Assembly (NCBI RefSeq): GCF_001953875.1
Contig: NZ_MQUR01000046.1
Location: 1 to 56,495 of the forward strand
Source: Streptomyces amritsarensis
GTDB taxonomy: Bacteria; Actinomycetota; Actinomycetes; Streptomycetales; Streptomycetaceae
Direction: 5' to 3'
DNA length: 56,495 nucleotides
Part shown: piece by piece, positions 23,849 through 32,464 of the stretch
Layout of the letters: each line of letters opens with the position of its first letter
Position numbering within the stretch: the first letter of the stretch is position 1
Notes under the pieces: generated by a model
Database searches by the model: none
The model's input: only the letters and a program-made list of their open reading frames with translations
Told to the model about the DNA's origin: nothing
Position numbers and translations under genes: made by a program

Positions 23849-24964
23849 ATGATCGGCAATCGGATCACCCATCGCACGGCGGACGGCGTCCGCGTGCCCG
23901 GTACCTGGCGGCACGCGTTCATATGCAACGGCGGCTCCTACTTCCTCACCGACCTTTTCATCTACGCCGACGGCCTGGTCGACTGCTGGGAGCTGGTCAC
24001 ACTCGGCGAGTTCGAGCAGAAGCTCCGCAGCGGATGGGTGGCCACCAGCCTTCCGGACGGCGGGCGCGCCTCCGCGCACCACCTGGCCTCGTGGACGTTC
24101 GGTGAACCGCGTACATGGCTGACGCCGGAGCTGCTGCTCGCCGAGGTCCGCGACACCGTCGACGAGCTGAACGGCCGTCCCGATTCGACTGCCCGCTGCC
24201 TTGCCGCGGTGGACGTTTTCATGGCGGACCGTACGGAGGCCAACCGGGCCGCCGCCCGGGCTGCCTACCTGGCCGTCCCCGAGACCGTGCGGCTCTACGC
24301 GCTCGGCGACATGGACCGCAAGGACCGCCCCCTCAAGGTGCTGGTGGCGGGACCCGGCGGCCGGATTCCGGACGAGACCGAAGGCGCGGTGACGCAGGAG
24401 GAGTACGACGCGGCCGTCGCGTACTTCGAGGACCGCGCGCAGTGGATCGCGAAGGCCCCGTCACGGGTGCCCGCCGACGGACCCGCCGAGTCCTTCTCCC
24501 CCGCGGTGAAGATCTACCACTCGTATCAGCGGCGCGCGCTCGAAGACCCCGGCAAGCAGGGCCTGCGCAACGACTATCCCGCGCAGATCAGCGTCGGCGG
24601 TGTCACCTACCCGTCGGTGGCGCACGCCTACTGGGCCGGTTCCGTCGCCGATACGGAGGCCCGTACCGCGGTCGTGGAAGCGGAGTCGGGCGCGAAGGCC
24701 CGTACGGTTGCCGCGGCGCTGCCGCGCCGCGACGACTGGGAGCAGGTCCGCACGGCGGTGATGGCCCGGCTGCTGCGAGCCAAGTACGAGCAGCATCCCG
24801 ACCTCGCGGCGGTCCTGCTCGCCACGGGTGACGCGACCTTGCTCTATGACGATGCCGACTCGGGCTTCTGGGGCGAGAACGGGGGCCGGGGCCGCAACTG
24901 GACGGGCCGGCTCCTGGAGCTCGTCCGTTCCGAACTGGTGGCCGGGCAGGCTTTCGCCGACTGA
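23849..24964 (+). CDS. NADAR-domain protein with extra N-terminal domain
   Basis: A 371-residue protein. The C-terminal part (about 215-370) is a NADAR (YbiA-like) domain. It has FSPAVKIYHSYQ at its start, a central helix with SVAHAYWAGSVAD, and the terminal FWGENGGRGRNWTGRLLELV block. NADAR proteins are N-glycosidases acting on riboflavin intermediates or ADP-ribosylated targets. The N-terminal 200 residues (HAFICNGGSYFLTDLFIYAD then CWELVTLGEFEQ) look like a separate beta-rich domain also found beside NADAR in actinomycetes. ATG 23849 is preferred. It is divergent from the EEP nuclease gene. Confidence 0.82.
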   Translation: MIGNRITHRTADGVRVPGTWRHAFICNGGSYFLTDLFIYADGLVDCWELVTLGEFEQKLRSGWVATSLPDGGRASAHHLASWTFGEPRTWLTPELLLAEVRDTVDELNGRPDSTARCLAAVDVFMADRTEANRAAARAAYLAVPETVRLYALGDMDRKDRPLKVLVAGPGGRIPDETEGAVTQEEYDAAVAYFEDRAQWIAKAPSRVPADGPAESFSPAVKIYHSYQRRALEDPGKQGLRNDYPAQISVGGVTYPSVAHAYWAGSVADTEARTAVVEAESGAKARTVAAALPRRDDWEQVRTAVMARLLRAKYEQHPDLAAVLLATGDATLLYDDADSGFWGENGGRGRNWTGRLLELVRSELVAGQAFAD

Positions 24965-25234
24965 CGTCGGGAGGCTTGCGCGGCGGCCGGGGAGCCGTGG
25001 GTGTGTGAAGGCGGGGCAGGCCCCACCTCGGCGTCGGCGCGGCAGCCGTCCCCTTTCGGATCTTGCCGGTCAAGTCCGCGCCGTCCGGTGCCGTGCGCGC
25101 ATCGCAAGGGCGGCGGTCGCCAGGACGCTCAGGAAGGCCCGCCTGCTCGGTTCGCGGCAGGGCGTGTACAGCTCAGGCCACAGCTGTTCGGTCCGGACCG
25201 AACCGGGCAGCACCGCCACGAGGGGGGGGTCTGC

Positions 25235-25837
25235 ATGAGTGGATCAGCGAGCACTGTTGAAGCCGAGCGCGTGACCGCGTCCGAGGACGCGAGCGGCGCC
25301 GAGGCCGAGAACGGTAACCGGAACAGGAAGAGACTCGAAGCAGCCGCCGTCGTGCTCGCCGGACTGGGTTTCATCGTCGGCGGTTCACTCGTGGCGCCGG
25401 ACCCGGAGCCTACCGGGTGGGTGGCGCAACCGGCCCCGTCCCAGCCGCCTTACGCCGGTCCGGGGCCGACGAGCGCACAGGTCACGGCGGACATCGAGGC
25501 AGCGACCGCCGCTGCCGGGCTGGCACCTGTCGCCCCGTCCCCAGCACGCGCCGTGCCGGGGTGCCTGGCGCCCCGGGAGTCCTACGAACGCGTGAGCGAT
25601 GCCCGGCTGGGCACTCTCCTGGAGCAGCTCAACAGCCGCCAATGGCTCCTCACCGGGCGCCGGGAGGAGAAGCCCACCGTCGCGTCCTTGCTGACCAAAG
25701 GCACATGGCAGCTCATGGTCGTTCACGAGAAGAGGGCCTGCTCGCCTGAGCGCCTCTCGCTCGTGGCGGCGAACATCGCTCCCGGCTGCGAGGAGGCGTT
25801 CAGGCAGGCTCAAGCCGATGGCATCCAAGCCGTCTAG
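25235..25837 (+). CDS. Single-pass membrane protein of unknown function
   Basis: 200 residues. The first 34 are charged and cytoplasmic in character. One hydrophobic helix (AAAVVLAGLGFIVGGSLVA, about 36-55) follows, then a Pro-rich linker and a small C-terminal domain with two cysteines (PGCLAPRES and EKRACSPERL) that could form a disulphide outside the cell. A third Cys lies in PGCEEAF. ATG 25235 follows a G-rich site. The function is not recognised. The C-terminal domain is too short to assign. Confidence 0.7.
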   Translation: MSGSASTVEAERVTASEDASGAEAENGNRNRKRLEAAAVVLAGLGFIVGGSLVAPDPEPTGWVAQPAPSQPPYAGPGPTSAQVTADIEAATAAAGLAPVAPSPARAVPGCLAPRESYERVSDARLGTLLEQLNSRQWLLTGRREEKPTVASLLTKGTWQLMVVHEKRACSPERLSLVAANIAPGCEEAFRQAQADGIQAV

Positions 25838-25856
25838 GAGCGGCCCCGCCGGAGAC

Positions 25857-25884
25857 GTCGAGAAGTCGAGAAGTCGAGAAGTCG
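25857..25884. repeat. GTCGAGAA octamer, 3.5 copies
   Basis: Perfect tandem copies of GTCGAGAA lie just after the membrane-protein stop and before the AraC gene. The run is short and non-coding. Confidence 0.9.
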
Positions 25885-25968
25885 TACGAGCTTCCGCCAC
25901 GGGACGTCATGGCGTGGCGGGAACTTTTCTCCAAGACGGGGCGGCCCGGGGTCCGTCAGGGTGGGGGC

Positions 25969-26829
25969 ATGCGCAGCGACGAGGTGGATGACGAGGCCGG
26001 CTCCGTGGCCGTGGACCGTGTTTCCGACCGCGGCCGCGGAGCCGGCAGTGGGTGGGAAGTGGCCCGGCCCGGTGGCGTGCCTGCCGTTGCGGGTGTCCGG
26101 ATGGCCGGGTACCGGGATCGCGTCGGGCAGGCACTGGATCTGCGGGTGCTGCCCCAGCCTGCGGTGATCGTCGTCATCGGTCTGGGAAACGACCCGTTCA
26201 GCGTCGAAGGGGGCAGCGGGCGGAGACCCTCGGCGAGCCCAGACCGTCACCCGAGCCTGGTCGCGTCGTTGTCGCCCGGTCCCGCACGCATCCGCGGCAG
26301 GGACGTGGAGTGCATCGAGATGGGCCTGTCGCCCGGCGCCGCCTACACCCTGCTGGGCGTGTCCCCGCGCGAACTGGAGGGAGCCGTCGTCGGCCTGGAG
26401 GACCTGTGGGGGCGGGAGGAGCAGCAGCTCCGCGAACGGGTGGCCGCCGCCACCGCGTGGGAGGAACGTTTCACGCTGGTCGGCGGGTTCCTCGCCCGCC
26501 GGGCCGCCCAGGGGCCGGCGATGACACCCGAGGTCGCCGGTGTGTGGGACAGGATCGTGGCGCACGGGGGCCGGGTACGGGTCGACGACCTCGCCGGGGC
26601 CTGCGGGTGGAGCCGCAAGCGGCTGTGGTCCCGGTTCCGCGCTCAGACCGGCCTCACTCCCAAGCGCGCCGCCATGCTCGTGCGCTTCGACCGGGCGGCG
26701 CGGGCGCTGCGTGCGGGCGGGAACGCCGCGGACGTCGCCCTGGCGCACGGATACGCCGACCAGTCCCACCTCCACCGCGACGTCCTCGCCTTCGCCGGGT
26801 GCACGCCCGGTGCCCTGGCCGGCGTTTGA
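25969..26829 (+). CDS. AraC-family regulator
   Basis: A 286-residue protein. The C-terminal third carries two HTH motifs of the AraC type: VDDLAGACGWSRKRLWSRFR then TGLTPKRAAMLVRFDRAARA, and NAADVALAHGYADQSHLHRD. The N-terminal sensor (MAGYRDRVGQALDLRVLP onwards) matches the actinobacterial group with a beta-barrel-like ligand domain. ATG 25969 is chosen because AGGGTGGGGG precedes it. A GTG or ATG 60 bases earlier would add a basic extension. It lies 51 bases from the O-methyltransferase and is probably co-transcribed and regulating it. Confidence 0.85.
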   Translation: MRSDEVDDEAGSVAVDRVSDRGRGAGSGWEVARPGGVPAVAGVRMAGYRDRVGQALDLRVLPQPAVIVVIGLGNDPFSVEGGSGRRPSASPDRHPSLVASLSPGPARIRGRDVECIEMGLSPGAAYTLLGVSPRELEGAVVGLEDLWGREEQQLRERVAAATAWEERFTLVGGFLARRAAQGPAMTPEVAGVWDRIVAHGGRVRVDDLAGACGWSRKRLWSRFRAQTGLTPKRAAMLVRFDRAARALRAGGNAADVALAHGYADQSHLHRDVLAFAGCTPGALAGV

Positions 26830-26880
26830 CCCGCACCAGGACGTCACAGCCACCGACCGTACGAGAGAAGGAAGCCATAC

Positions 26881-27951
26881 GTGAACAGCATGGACACAGC
26901 GGCCACCCGACAGACCATGGCCGACCGAAATCTGATCGTCCGGCTCGCCTTCGGCGGCATGGCCTCACAGACCTTGCGCGCCGCAGTGCGGCTCGGCGTC
27001 TTCGACCTGCTCGGCGACGGCCGGCGACCGGCCGCCGATGTGGCCGCCGACGCGGGAGCCGAGCACCAGCCCATGACAAGGCTGTTGCGTGCCCTCGCCG
27101 GTCTGGGCCTGTTGGAGGAGCACGAACCCGACGCGTTCTGCGTGACTCCCGCCGGCGCCCTCCTCGGATCCGGCAGTCCCGACTCGCTCACCGCGTTCGT
27201 CCGGATGTTCACCGACCCCGCGATCGTGCGGGCCTGGGACAGTCTGGACAGCAGCGTCCGCACCGGCGGGATCGCGTTCGACTCCGTCTTCGGCACCGAC
27301 TTCTTCAGCCATCTCGGCCGGCACCCCGAGCTGTCCGCCGACTTCAACGCCGCGATGAGCCAGGCTGCCGAGGAGACGGCCGCCGTGCTGCCGCATGCCT
27401 ACGACTTCGGCCGCTTCACCTGGGTGACCGACGTCGGCGGCGGCGACGGAACCGTGCTGGCCGGCGTGCTCGCCGCGCATCCGGCGCTCACCGGTGTCCT
27501 GCACGACACCGCGGACGGCCTGGCCCGGGCACCGAAGACGCTGGAGCGGCACGGGGTGACGGACCGCTGCGCCCTGGCCGCGGGCGACTTCTTCCGGTCC
27601 GTTCCCGGCGGCTCCGACCTGTATCTGATGAAGAGCGTCCTGCACGACTGGTCGGACGACCAGGCGGTCACGATCCTCGGCCACTGCCGCGAGGTACTGC
27701 CGCCCGGCGGCCATGTCCTGATCGTGGAGCCGGTGCTCCCCGAGGTCGTCGGTACCGACGCCGCCGCGCACGCCGCGGACGGCGGGATCACCTACCTCAG
27801 CGACCTCAACATGCTGGTCAACCTGGGAGGGAAGGAACGTACCCGCAGGGACTTCGAGGAGGTGTGCCGCCGCGCGGGACTGTCCGTCGTGTCGGTGACC
27901 CCGCTGGTCGAGGCGGCCCCCTTCTACCTGATCGAGGCCGTGGCCGGCTGA
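26881..27951 (+). CDS. O-methyltransferase (family 2, TcmO/hydroxyneurosporene type)
   Basis: A 356-residue methyltransferase. The N-terminal dimerisation winged helix (ASQTLRAAVRLGVFDLLGDG onwards) is followed by the SAM motif VTDVGGGDGTVLAGVLA near residue 182 and an acidic residue in VLHDTADG. The catalytic His is in MKSVLHDWSDDQA near 255, followed by LPPGGHVLIVEPVLPE. These enzymes methylate phenolic hydroxyls of polyketides or other secondary metabolites. GTG 26881 follows GAAGGAAG. No biosynthetic partner is in the window, so it may be a tailoring enzyme acting in trans. Confidence 0.88.
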   Translation: MNSMDTAATRQTMADRNLIVRLAFGGMASQTLRAAVRLGVFDLLGDGRRPAADVAADAGAEHQPMTRLLRALAGLGLLEEHEPDAFCVTPAGALLGSGSPDSLTAFVRMFTDPAIVRAWDSLDSSVRTGGIAFDSVFGTDFFSHLGRHPELSADFNAAMSQAAEETAAVLPHAYDFGRFTWVTDVGGGDGTVLAGVLAAHPALTGVLHDTADGLARAPKTLERHGVTDRCALAAGDFFRSVPGGSDLYLMKSVLHDWSDDQAVTILGHCREVLPPGGHVLIVEPVLPEVVGTDAAAHAADGGITYLSDLNMLVNLGGKERTRRDFEEVCRRAGLSVVSVTPLVEAAPFYLIEAVAG

Positions 27952-28029
27952 CATCGGGCAGCAGCGCCGGCCGATCTGGCTCCGCTCTGCGGAACATACC
28001 GGCCCACCCGGCCCTGAAGGACGGGGCCT

Positions 28030-28620
28030 GCGCCGGGTCCTTCCACCGGCGCCGGCGCGAGAGCGGATTGGTCGCCGAGTTCCACGACCGGCTGCGCGGG
28101 AAGGTCCGCGAGGCCGCCGCACCTGCGGGCCCGCCAAGGTCGGCCCCGACACCGTCTTCCAGATCGCCTCCGTCTCCAAGCCCGTCTCCTCCACCGTCAT
28201 CGCCGGCGCCTTCACCACCCCCGACGAGTGGGACCGTCACGTCACCCTCCCCGGCTCCGCCTTCAAGGACCCCTGGGTCACCGACCACGTCACGACCGCC
28301 GACCTGTTCTCCCGCCGCAGCGGCCTGCCCGACCACGCTCCCACCGGCGGCGGCAGTTCCACCGCCCGCGACATGTCCCGCTGGCTGCGGCTGCGGCTCC
28401 AGCTGGCCGCCGGCACCCTCGACGGCAAGCGGATCATCGTCCCCGCCGCCACGCTCGTCCGCACACACGTTCCCCAGATCGTCCCTCAGCCGCCCACCTC
28501 CTCCTCCGGCCGTACCGGCTTCTACGGCCTCGGCCGGAACGCGTCCTGCGACGACTCCGGCCGGCTGCGCCTGAGCCACTCCGGCGCCTTCGAACTCGGT
28601 ACCAACGGAGGTGCGGACGG
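28030..28620 (+). pseudogene. Collapsed serine hydrolase (beta-lactamase family)
   Basis: One plus frame reads KVGPDTVFQIASVSKPV, with the S-x-x-K active site. It then reads FKDPWVTDHVTTADLF and SRRSGLPDHA, and jumps straight to GGGSSTARDMSRWLRLRLQL. In intact relatives about 130 residues lie between the last two segments, including the catalytic Tyr. The sequence then gives GFYGLGRN and LRLSHSGAFELGTN and ends without the C-terminus. The start before KVGPD is in another frame. So there is an internal deletion, a truncated end and a probable N-terminal frameshift. It is not functional. Confidence 0.75.
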
Positions 28621-28663
28621 CCGCCGCACTTGTATTGCTATCGGCGGTCAACCGAGGGTGACG

Positions 28664-30001
28664 TCAGTCGACGTTCACCCAGTACGGATCCTCTACGGGC
28701 CAGGCCAGGATCCGGTCGTCGACATAGAAGTTGCTGAGTTTGGTGCCCGCCGACCGGTTCTCGCCCATCGCGATGTTGCGCACCGAAAAGTCCCATTCGA
28801 TCGACGATGCGCCCTCATAGGTGGAGCTGAAGGGGTACTCGTCGCAGTCATCGACGGAGGTGTTGTACGGCGGAAGGCCGGTCGCGGCGTTGTAGTCCGG
28901 GCCCCACGGGTTGGACCCGCTCTTCTGCCCGCATGCCGCCTTCTTCACCTCCTCGTTCGCCAGGGCGATCGCGCCGCCCTGCCCCCGGCTTCCCACGCGG
29001 TGCAGCGGCGCGCCCCGAGACCCGGCGGTCGGCGACCACTTGCCGGGGACCTTCTTGGGGTGGTTCTCCTTGGGGTAGGTGACGCCGTCGGTGGCCGGGG
29101 CGTTCTGCGCGTCGCGGATGTGCTGGCGAATGTTGGGGTGGTTGCCGTCGTAGGTGAGGAAGGGCAGCGCCCCGGTGTAGATGCAAGCGTGCGGGTAGCG
29201 CTTGACGCCGTGGGTGAAGTAGTCGGCCGAGTCACAGCGGATACCGATCGGGGGGCCCTCACCGCGCTCGGTGCTCTGCTCGTATCCCGGGCTCGCGCCG
29301 TTCAGGTAGAGGCGCCACTGGTGGAGGGCGACCTGGTCCTGGCCCTCGCCACCAACGGAGGAGACGTCCCAGTAGACCCAGTCAGGGAAGTTGCCCCACT
29401 GGGCCCATTCCATCCTTGCCGGAGACCGCCCGACGCCGCACGTGGCAGTGGTGGGCCGATTGGCACCCGGCACGCATTCGGGGGTGATTTCCAGCTTCAG
29501 GTTCGGGGCGACGGTCCGCTTCTCCAAGGAATTCCACCCGTCGTAGCTGACCTGGCCGGTCTTGGCGCGGAAGAAGACGCGAGTGGCGCGGGTGTCGTTG
29601 TAGCCGATGGCGGCGGCCTGAAACCTGATCGTGTTGGTGCCTTTCAGGACAGGCTTGCCGTCCACCTTCTTGTAGTACCTGTTCTTGAACTCGTATTCCT
29701 GACACCACTTGAACCGGTTGTGGACGCGGCCGTCGGGGTCTTGGGCGTCCGAGGAACCGAGACAGTCGTTCAGCCACTCGGTGCCCGCGGGGTTGTCGGG
29801 GGATATCGGCATCTCCGCCGTCCCCTTGCCGTTGCTGCTGCGCAGAGCACCGTCGCCGGGCTTCGCCGTGTACTCGATGCCCGGGGCCGGCGCGGGGGGC
29901 TTGGAGCTTACGGCGGCGACGGGTGAGGCACCCACGGCGCCCAGGGCTGCGGTAAGGGCGAGCGAGGCTATCGCCGCCAGGCCGCGTTTGACGTGTTTCA
30001 C
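28664..30001 (-). CDS. Secreted NucA/NucB-type deoxyribonuclease
   Basis: A 445-residue secreted protein. The signal peptide is VKHVKRGLAAIASLALTAAL with cleavage near ASPVAA. A central beta-rich domain (about 80-290) has paired cysteines and many Trp/Tyr. The C-terminal domain (about 300-420) contains DDCDEYPFSSTYEGA, the DEYPF-type active-site motif of NucA/NucB nucleases, with a preceding Cys and a GNHPNIRQHI segment. It would degrade DNA outside the cell. GTG 30001 follows GGAAGGGA by seven bases. It is divergent from another secreted protein, and the 190-base gap holds both promoters. Confidence 0.8.
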   Translation of the reverse strand: MKHVKRGLAAIASLALTAALGAVGASPVAAVSSKPPAPAPGIEYTAKPGDGALRSSNGKGTAEMPISPDNPAGTEWLNDCLGSSDAQDPDGRVHNRFKWCQEYEFKNRYYKKVDGKPVLKGTNTIRFQAAAIGYNDTRATRVFFRAKTGQVSYDGWNSLEKRTVAPNLKLEITPECVPGANRPTTATCGVGRSPARMEWAQWGNFPDWVYWDVSSVGGEGQDQVALHQWRLYLNGASPGYEQSTERGEGPPIGIRCDSADYFTHGVKRYPHACIYTGALPFLTYDGNHPNIRQHIRDAQNAPATDGVTYPKENHPKKVPGKWSPTAGSRGAPLHRVGSRGQGGAIALANEEVKKAACGQKSGSNPWGPDYNAATGLPPYNTSVDDCDEYPFSSTYEGASSIEWDFSVRNIAMGENRSAGTKLSNFYVDDRILAWPVEDPYWVNVD

Positions 30002-30193
30002 AAGGTGGTCCCTTCCGTCGGTGGCCCGTTGCGGGCACACCGAAGGCATGGAACCGGTCAACTCCCTTCAATGCCAACCGAGAACGCGACAGTTCGTGAT
30101 CGCATTTGGCCAGTTGTGGTACAGACCTGCCGCCCTCAGCGGCGCTAGTTTCACTCAGCACTCACCTCACAGAGCACATGCAGGGGGAAAGCA

Positions 30194-31459
30194 ATGATGC
30201 ACCGCACAAAAACCCGCCTGAGCAAAGGGCTCGGAGCGTTCATAGCCACCGCGACGGCCGTCGTGGGCCTGGCCGCCACTCCGGCCGCCGCCACTCCGGC
30301 CGCCTCCGGACAGACGGTCCAACCCGGTCAGGCCTGTACCGCAGCCGACCTCGGCAAACGCCACCCGATCATCAAGAGCACGGAGGTCACCCCGACGATC
30401 ACCCACTTCAAGGGCTGGTACGTCACCCAGGGTTCGACCGGCTACCAGAACGTCACCACCAGCACCCAGACGACCATCTCGGTGTCCGTCGGCCTCAACG
30501 GCCAGATCAAGGGCGATTTCGCCGTCCAAGCCCTCGGCACCGTCGGCGCGATGCTGGGCCTGAACGTACAGGTGAACTATTCCTCCACCAGCAGCGAGTC
30601 GACCTCGGTCAGCTGGAACTTCAACGACCCCGGCTACTACGGCGTCTACAAGGGCACCAAGAAGGTCACCGGCACCTACGGAAGCCTCAACTGCAACCGA
30701 GTCCAACAGGGCGACGGCAGCTGGGCGCTGAAGTGGATCGAGGGACCCGACAGCGGCAGCTACACCACCTACACCACCCTCGAAGAGGGCGCGGTGCGCT
30801 GCGAGGACCAAGTGCCCGCCAACAGCATCATGCGCAAGGCGCAGGGGCTCCTTGACTGCGAGACCCCGCCCCGGGCCGGACACGCACCAGGGCCGGTGGC
30901 CTCCGCCAAGGCCACCGCGGCCAGGAACGCGGAAGCGAAGGACACGGCGAAGGGCGCAGCGGGCAAGGCGGCCACCGCGCGGACCAGTGCGCCCGCCACG
31001 CGGGCGGCCCTGAACTGCCAGCCTGACGTCTACAGGATCCACGTCCCCGGCAAGCCCCTGAACTGGAGCGCACCGGTCCTGGCCAGCGATGGCATCCGGC
31101 TGCGCGAATCCAACTGGACCAGCGCCCACCTGGACAACTGGCGGCTGTGCAACGTGACGGAGCGCAACGGGGTTGTCGAGGCGTCCCTGTGGAACTGGGG
31201 CAATGGCGGGTGCGCGACCATCCCGGCCAACATCGCCAACCAGGAGCAGGCCTACCTCACTACGGCCCCTTGCGCGGAGGATGACCTCCAGCGGTTCTAC
31301 ATCTATCGCGACGTACCTGGCGGCTCGAAGATCGGCCTGCAGAACAAGCACACCGGCTCGATGCTGGGCCACGACCGGTACGCGGACGGGGAGTTGATCC
31401 GCCAGTACTCCAGCGGCAGGCAGGACGGTACGGGTACGTACAACCTGGTGAAGGTCTGA
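30194..31459 (+). CDS. Secreted protein: Ser/Thr beta region plus trefoil-like domain
   Basis: A 421-residue secreted protein with a signal peptide ending around ATPAAAT (residue 34-40). Residues about 55-215 contain two stretches of alternating Ser/Thr and hydrophobic residues (NVTTSTQTTISVSVGLNG and VQVNYSSTSSESTSVSW). This pattern suits an amphipathic beta-hairpin like those of beta-pore-forming toxins. An Ala/Lys/Thr-rich linker (230-275) follows. The C-terminal 140 residues (DNWRLCNVTERNGVV, GTGTYNLVKV) look like a beta-trefoil, carbohydrate-binding-like domain with three Cys. Toxin activity is inference. ATG 30194 or the adjacent ATG 30197 may be used, after AGGGGGAAA. Confidence 0.7.
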   Translation: MMHRTKTRLSKGLGAFIATATAVVGLAATPAAATPAASGQTVQPGQACTAADLGKRHPIIKSTEVTPTITHFKGWYVTQGSTGYQNVTTSTQTTISVSVGLNGQIKGDFAVQALGTVGAMLGLNVQVNYSSTSSESTSVSWNFNDPGYYGVYKGTKKVTGTYGSLNCNRVQQGDGSWALKWIEGPDSGSYTTYTTLEEGAVRCEDQVPANSIMRKAQGLLDCETPPRAGHAPGPVASAKATAARNAEAKDTAKGAAGKAATARTSAPATRAALNCQPDVYRIHVPGKPLNWSAPVLASDGIRLRESNWTSAHLDNWRLCNVTERNGVVEASLWNWGNGGCATIPANIANQEQAYLTTAPCAEDDLQRFYIYRDVPGGSKIGLQNKHTGSMLGHDRYADGELIRQYSSGRQDGTGTYNLVKV

Positions 31460-31490
31460 CCCTTCCCCGCCTGACGCGGTCCCTCCTGGA

Positions 31491-31539
31491 CCAGGTCGCC
31501 CAACTTCCGTCTCGCGTGAACCGAGGTCGGGCGACCTGG
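31491..31539. terminator. 11-bp inverted repeat with 27-base loop
   Basis: CCAGGTCGCCC (31491-31501) pairs exactly with GGGCGACCTGG (31529-31539). It lies 30 bases after the stop of the secreted-protein gene. The loop is long for a terminator and no U tract follows. It could instead be a protein site or an element end. Confidence 0.4.
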
Positions 31540-31773
31540 CTACGCCACGGACATGCCGTAGGCGCCTGAGCGGCTCTGCGTTCCCTGCGGGCACCGACCG
31601 CGCCCGCGCCCACCTCTTTCGTCGGAAAGACCGGCATCCACGACCGGCACTGAGCAGTCCCGGCACCACATGCCACGACGATCCGCCGACCACCGCCGCC
31701 GTCGCCGTCGCCGTCGGATCTGGGCGAGGGCCCGCCGGGGCACAGGTGGTTGGCCTAGCCTGGGGCGTGTCAC
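31540..31773 (-). CDS. Possible small Arg-rich, Cys-containing protein
   Basis: A GTG at 31773 opens 77 residues with an Arg run followed by GMWCRDCSVPVVDAG, a CxxC that might bind zinc, and ending SGAYGMSVA. There is no strong ribosome binding site. It follows another low-confidence frame on the same strand. It may be a decayed gene. Confidence 0.25.
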   Translation of the reverse strand: MTRPRLGQPPVPRRALAQIRRRRRRRRWSADRRGMWCRDCSVPVVDAGLSDERGGRGRGRCPQGTQSRSGAYGMSVA

Positions 31774-31902
31774 GTGTGGGCCCTCAGCTCGCGTGTCACA
31801 GGCGCCGCCAGGGGCTTCACCCCTCTGGCGGCGCGCGCCCCGACCGGAGCGGTACAGCACCCGGCCGGGCCGGGGTGGAGGAGCCGGGCCGAGCCGAGCT
31901 CC

Positions 31903-32330
31903 TCACCCCCGGGCACGCCCTGCGACACCTTCCCGAATCGCGCCGGCACCCGCCCCGGCCTGACCGTACGGCCGGGCGACGGGATCCCGGTACGGGTCAT
32001 CCGAGCCAGAGGGCATCGATGACGACCGTGGAGGGATCTCCGAGAGGCGCCAGGTAGAAGCACTCTCCACGCACCCGGGGCTCGGAACCGGTCCCGCCGC
32101 GGCCTCCCGCAGGCGCGCCGAGATGATCGCGCCGACCCTATGCCGCTTCGGCACCGGCAAGGGCCGCCCCGTGATGACCTGCCGGATGAGCGATGAGAGT
32201 TTCCACCCCGCCTCCAGCAGCCCAGGCCCCCGAAGGTCCTCTCCTGCCGCGCAGTGCCGGGCCCCAGCGGGCCTCCCGGCCCGCTGCTCGGCCTGCTGCG
32301 GCCACCCCGGGGTGACGGCCGGGCGCAGGG
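31903..32330 (-). pseudogene. Remnant of unidentified gene
   Basis: The minus frame contains protein-like sequence (LEAGWKLSSLIRQVITGRPL then KRHRVGAIISARLREAAAGP). It ends with a Gly/Ala-rich AGAGAGAIREGVAG and a stop at 31903. I see no proper start. The upstream continuation of the frame (through 32490) is Arg/Pro-rich noise. From memory, similar stretches occur in actinobacterial replication or transfer-associated proteins, but I cannot name the family. Confidence 0.3.
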
Positions 32331-32464
32331 ACAAGCCGCGCCAGGCCCTGTCCTTGCGCCGGACGTGCTCCCGAGCGCTTGGGGGTGCGCCCCGCCGGAG
32401 GAGTGAAGGCCGTCCACGCGCCCGGGATGCCCGTGACGAAATTGGATCAAGGAACTCCTCAACC

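Noticed and set aside
26052..28574. 840-codon plus-strand frame across AraC and O-methyltransferase genes
   Set aside because: Pro/Arg-rich shadow overlapping two genes with strong motifs in other frames.
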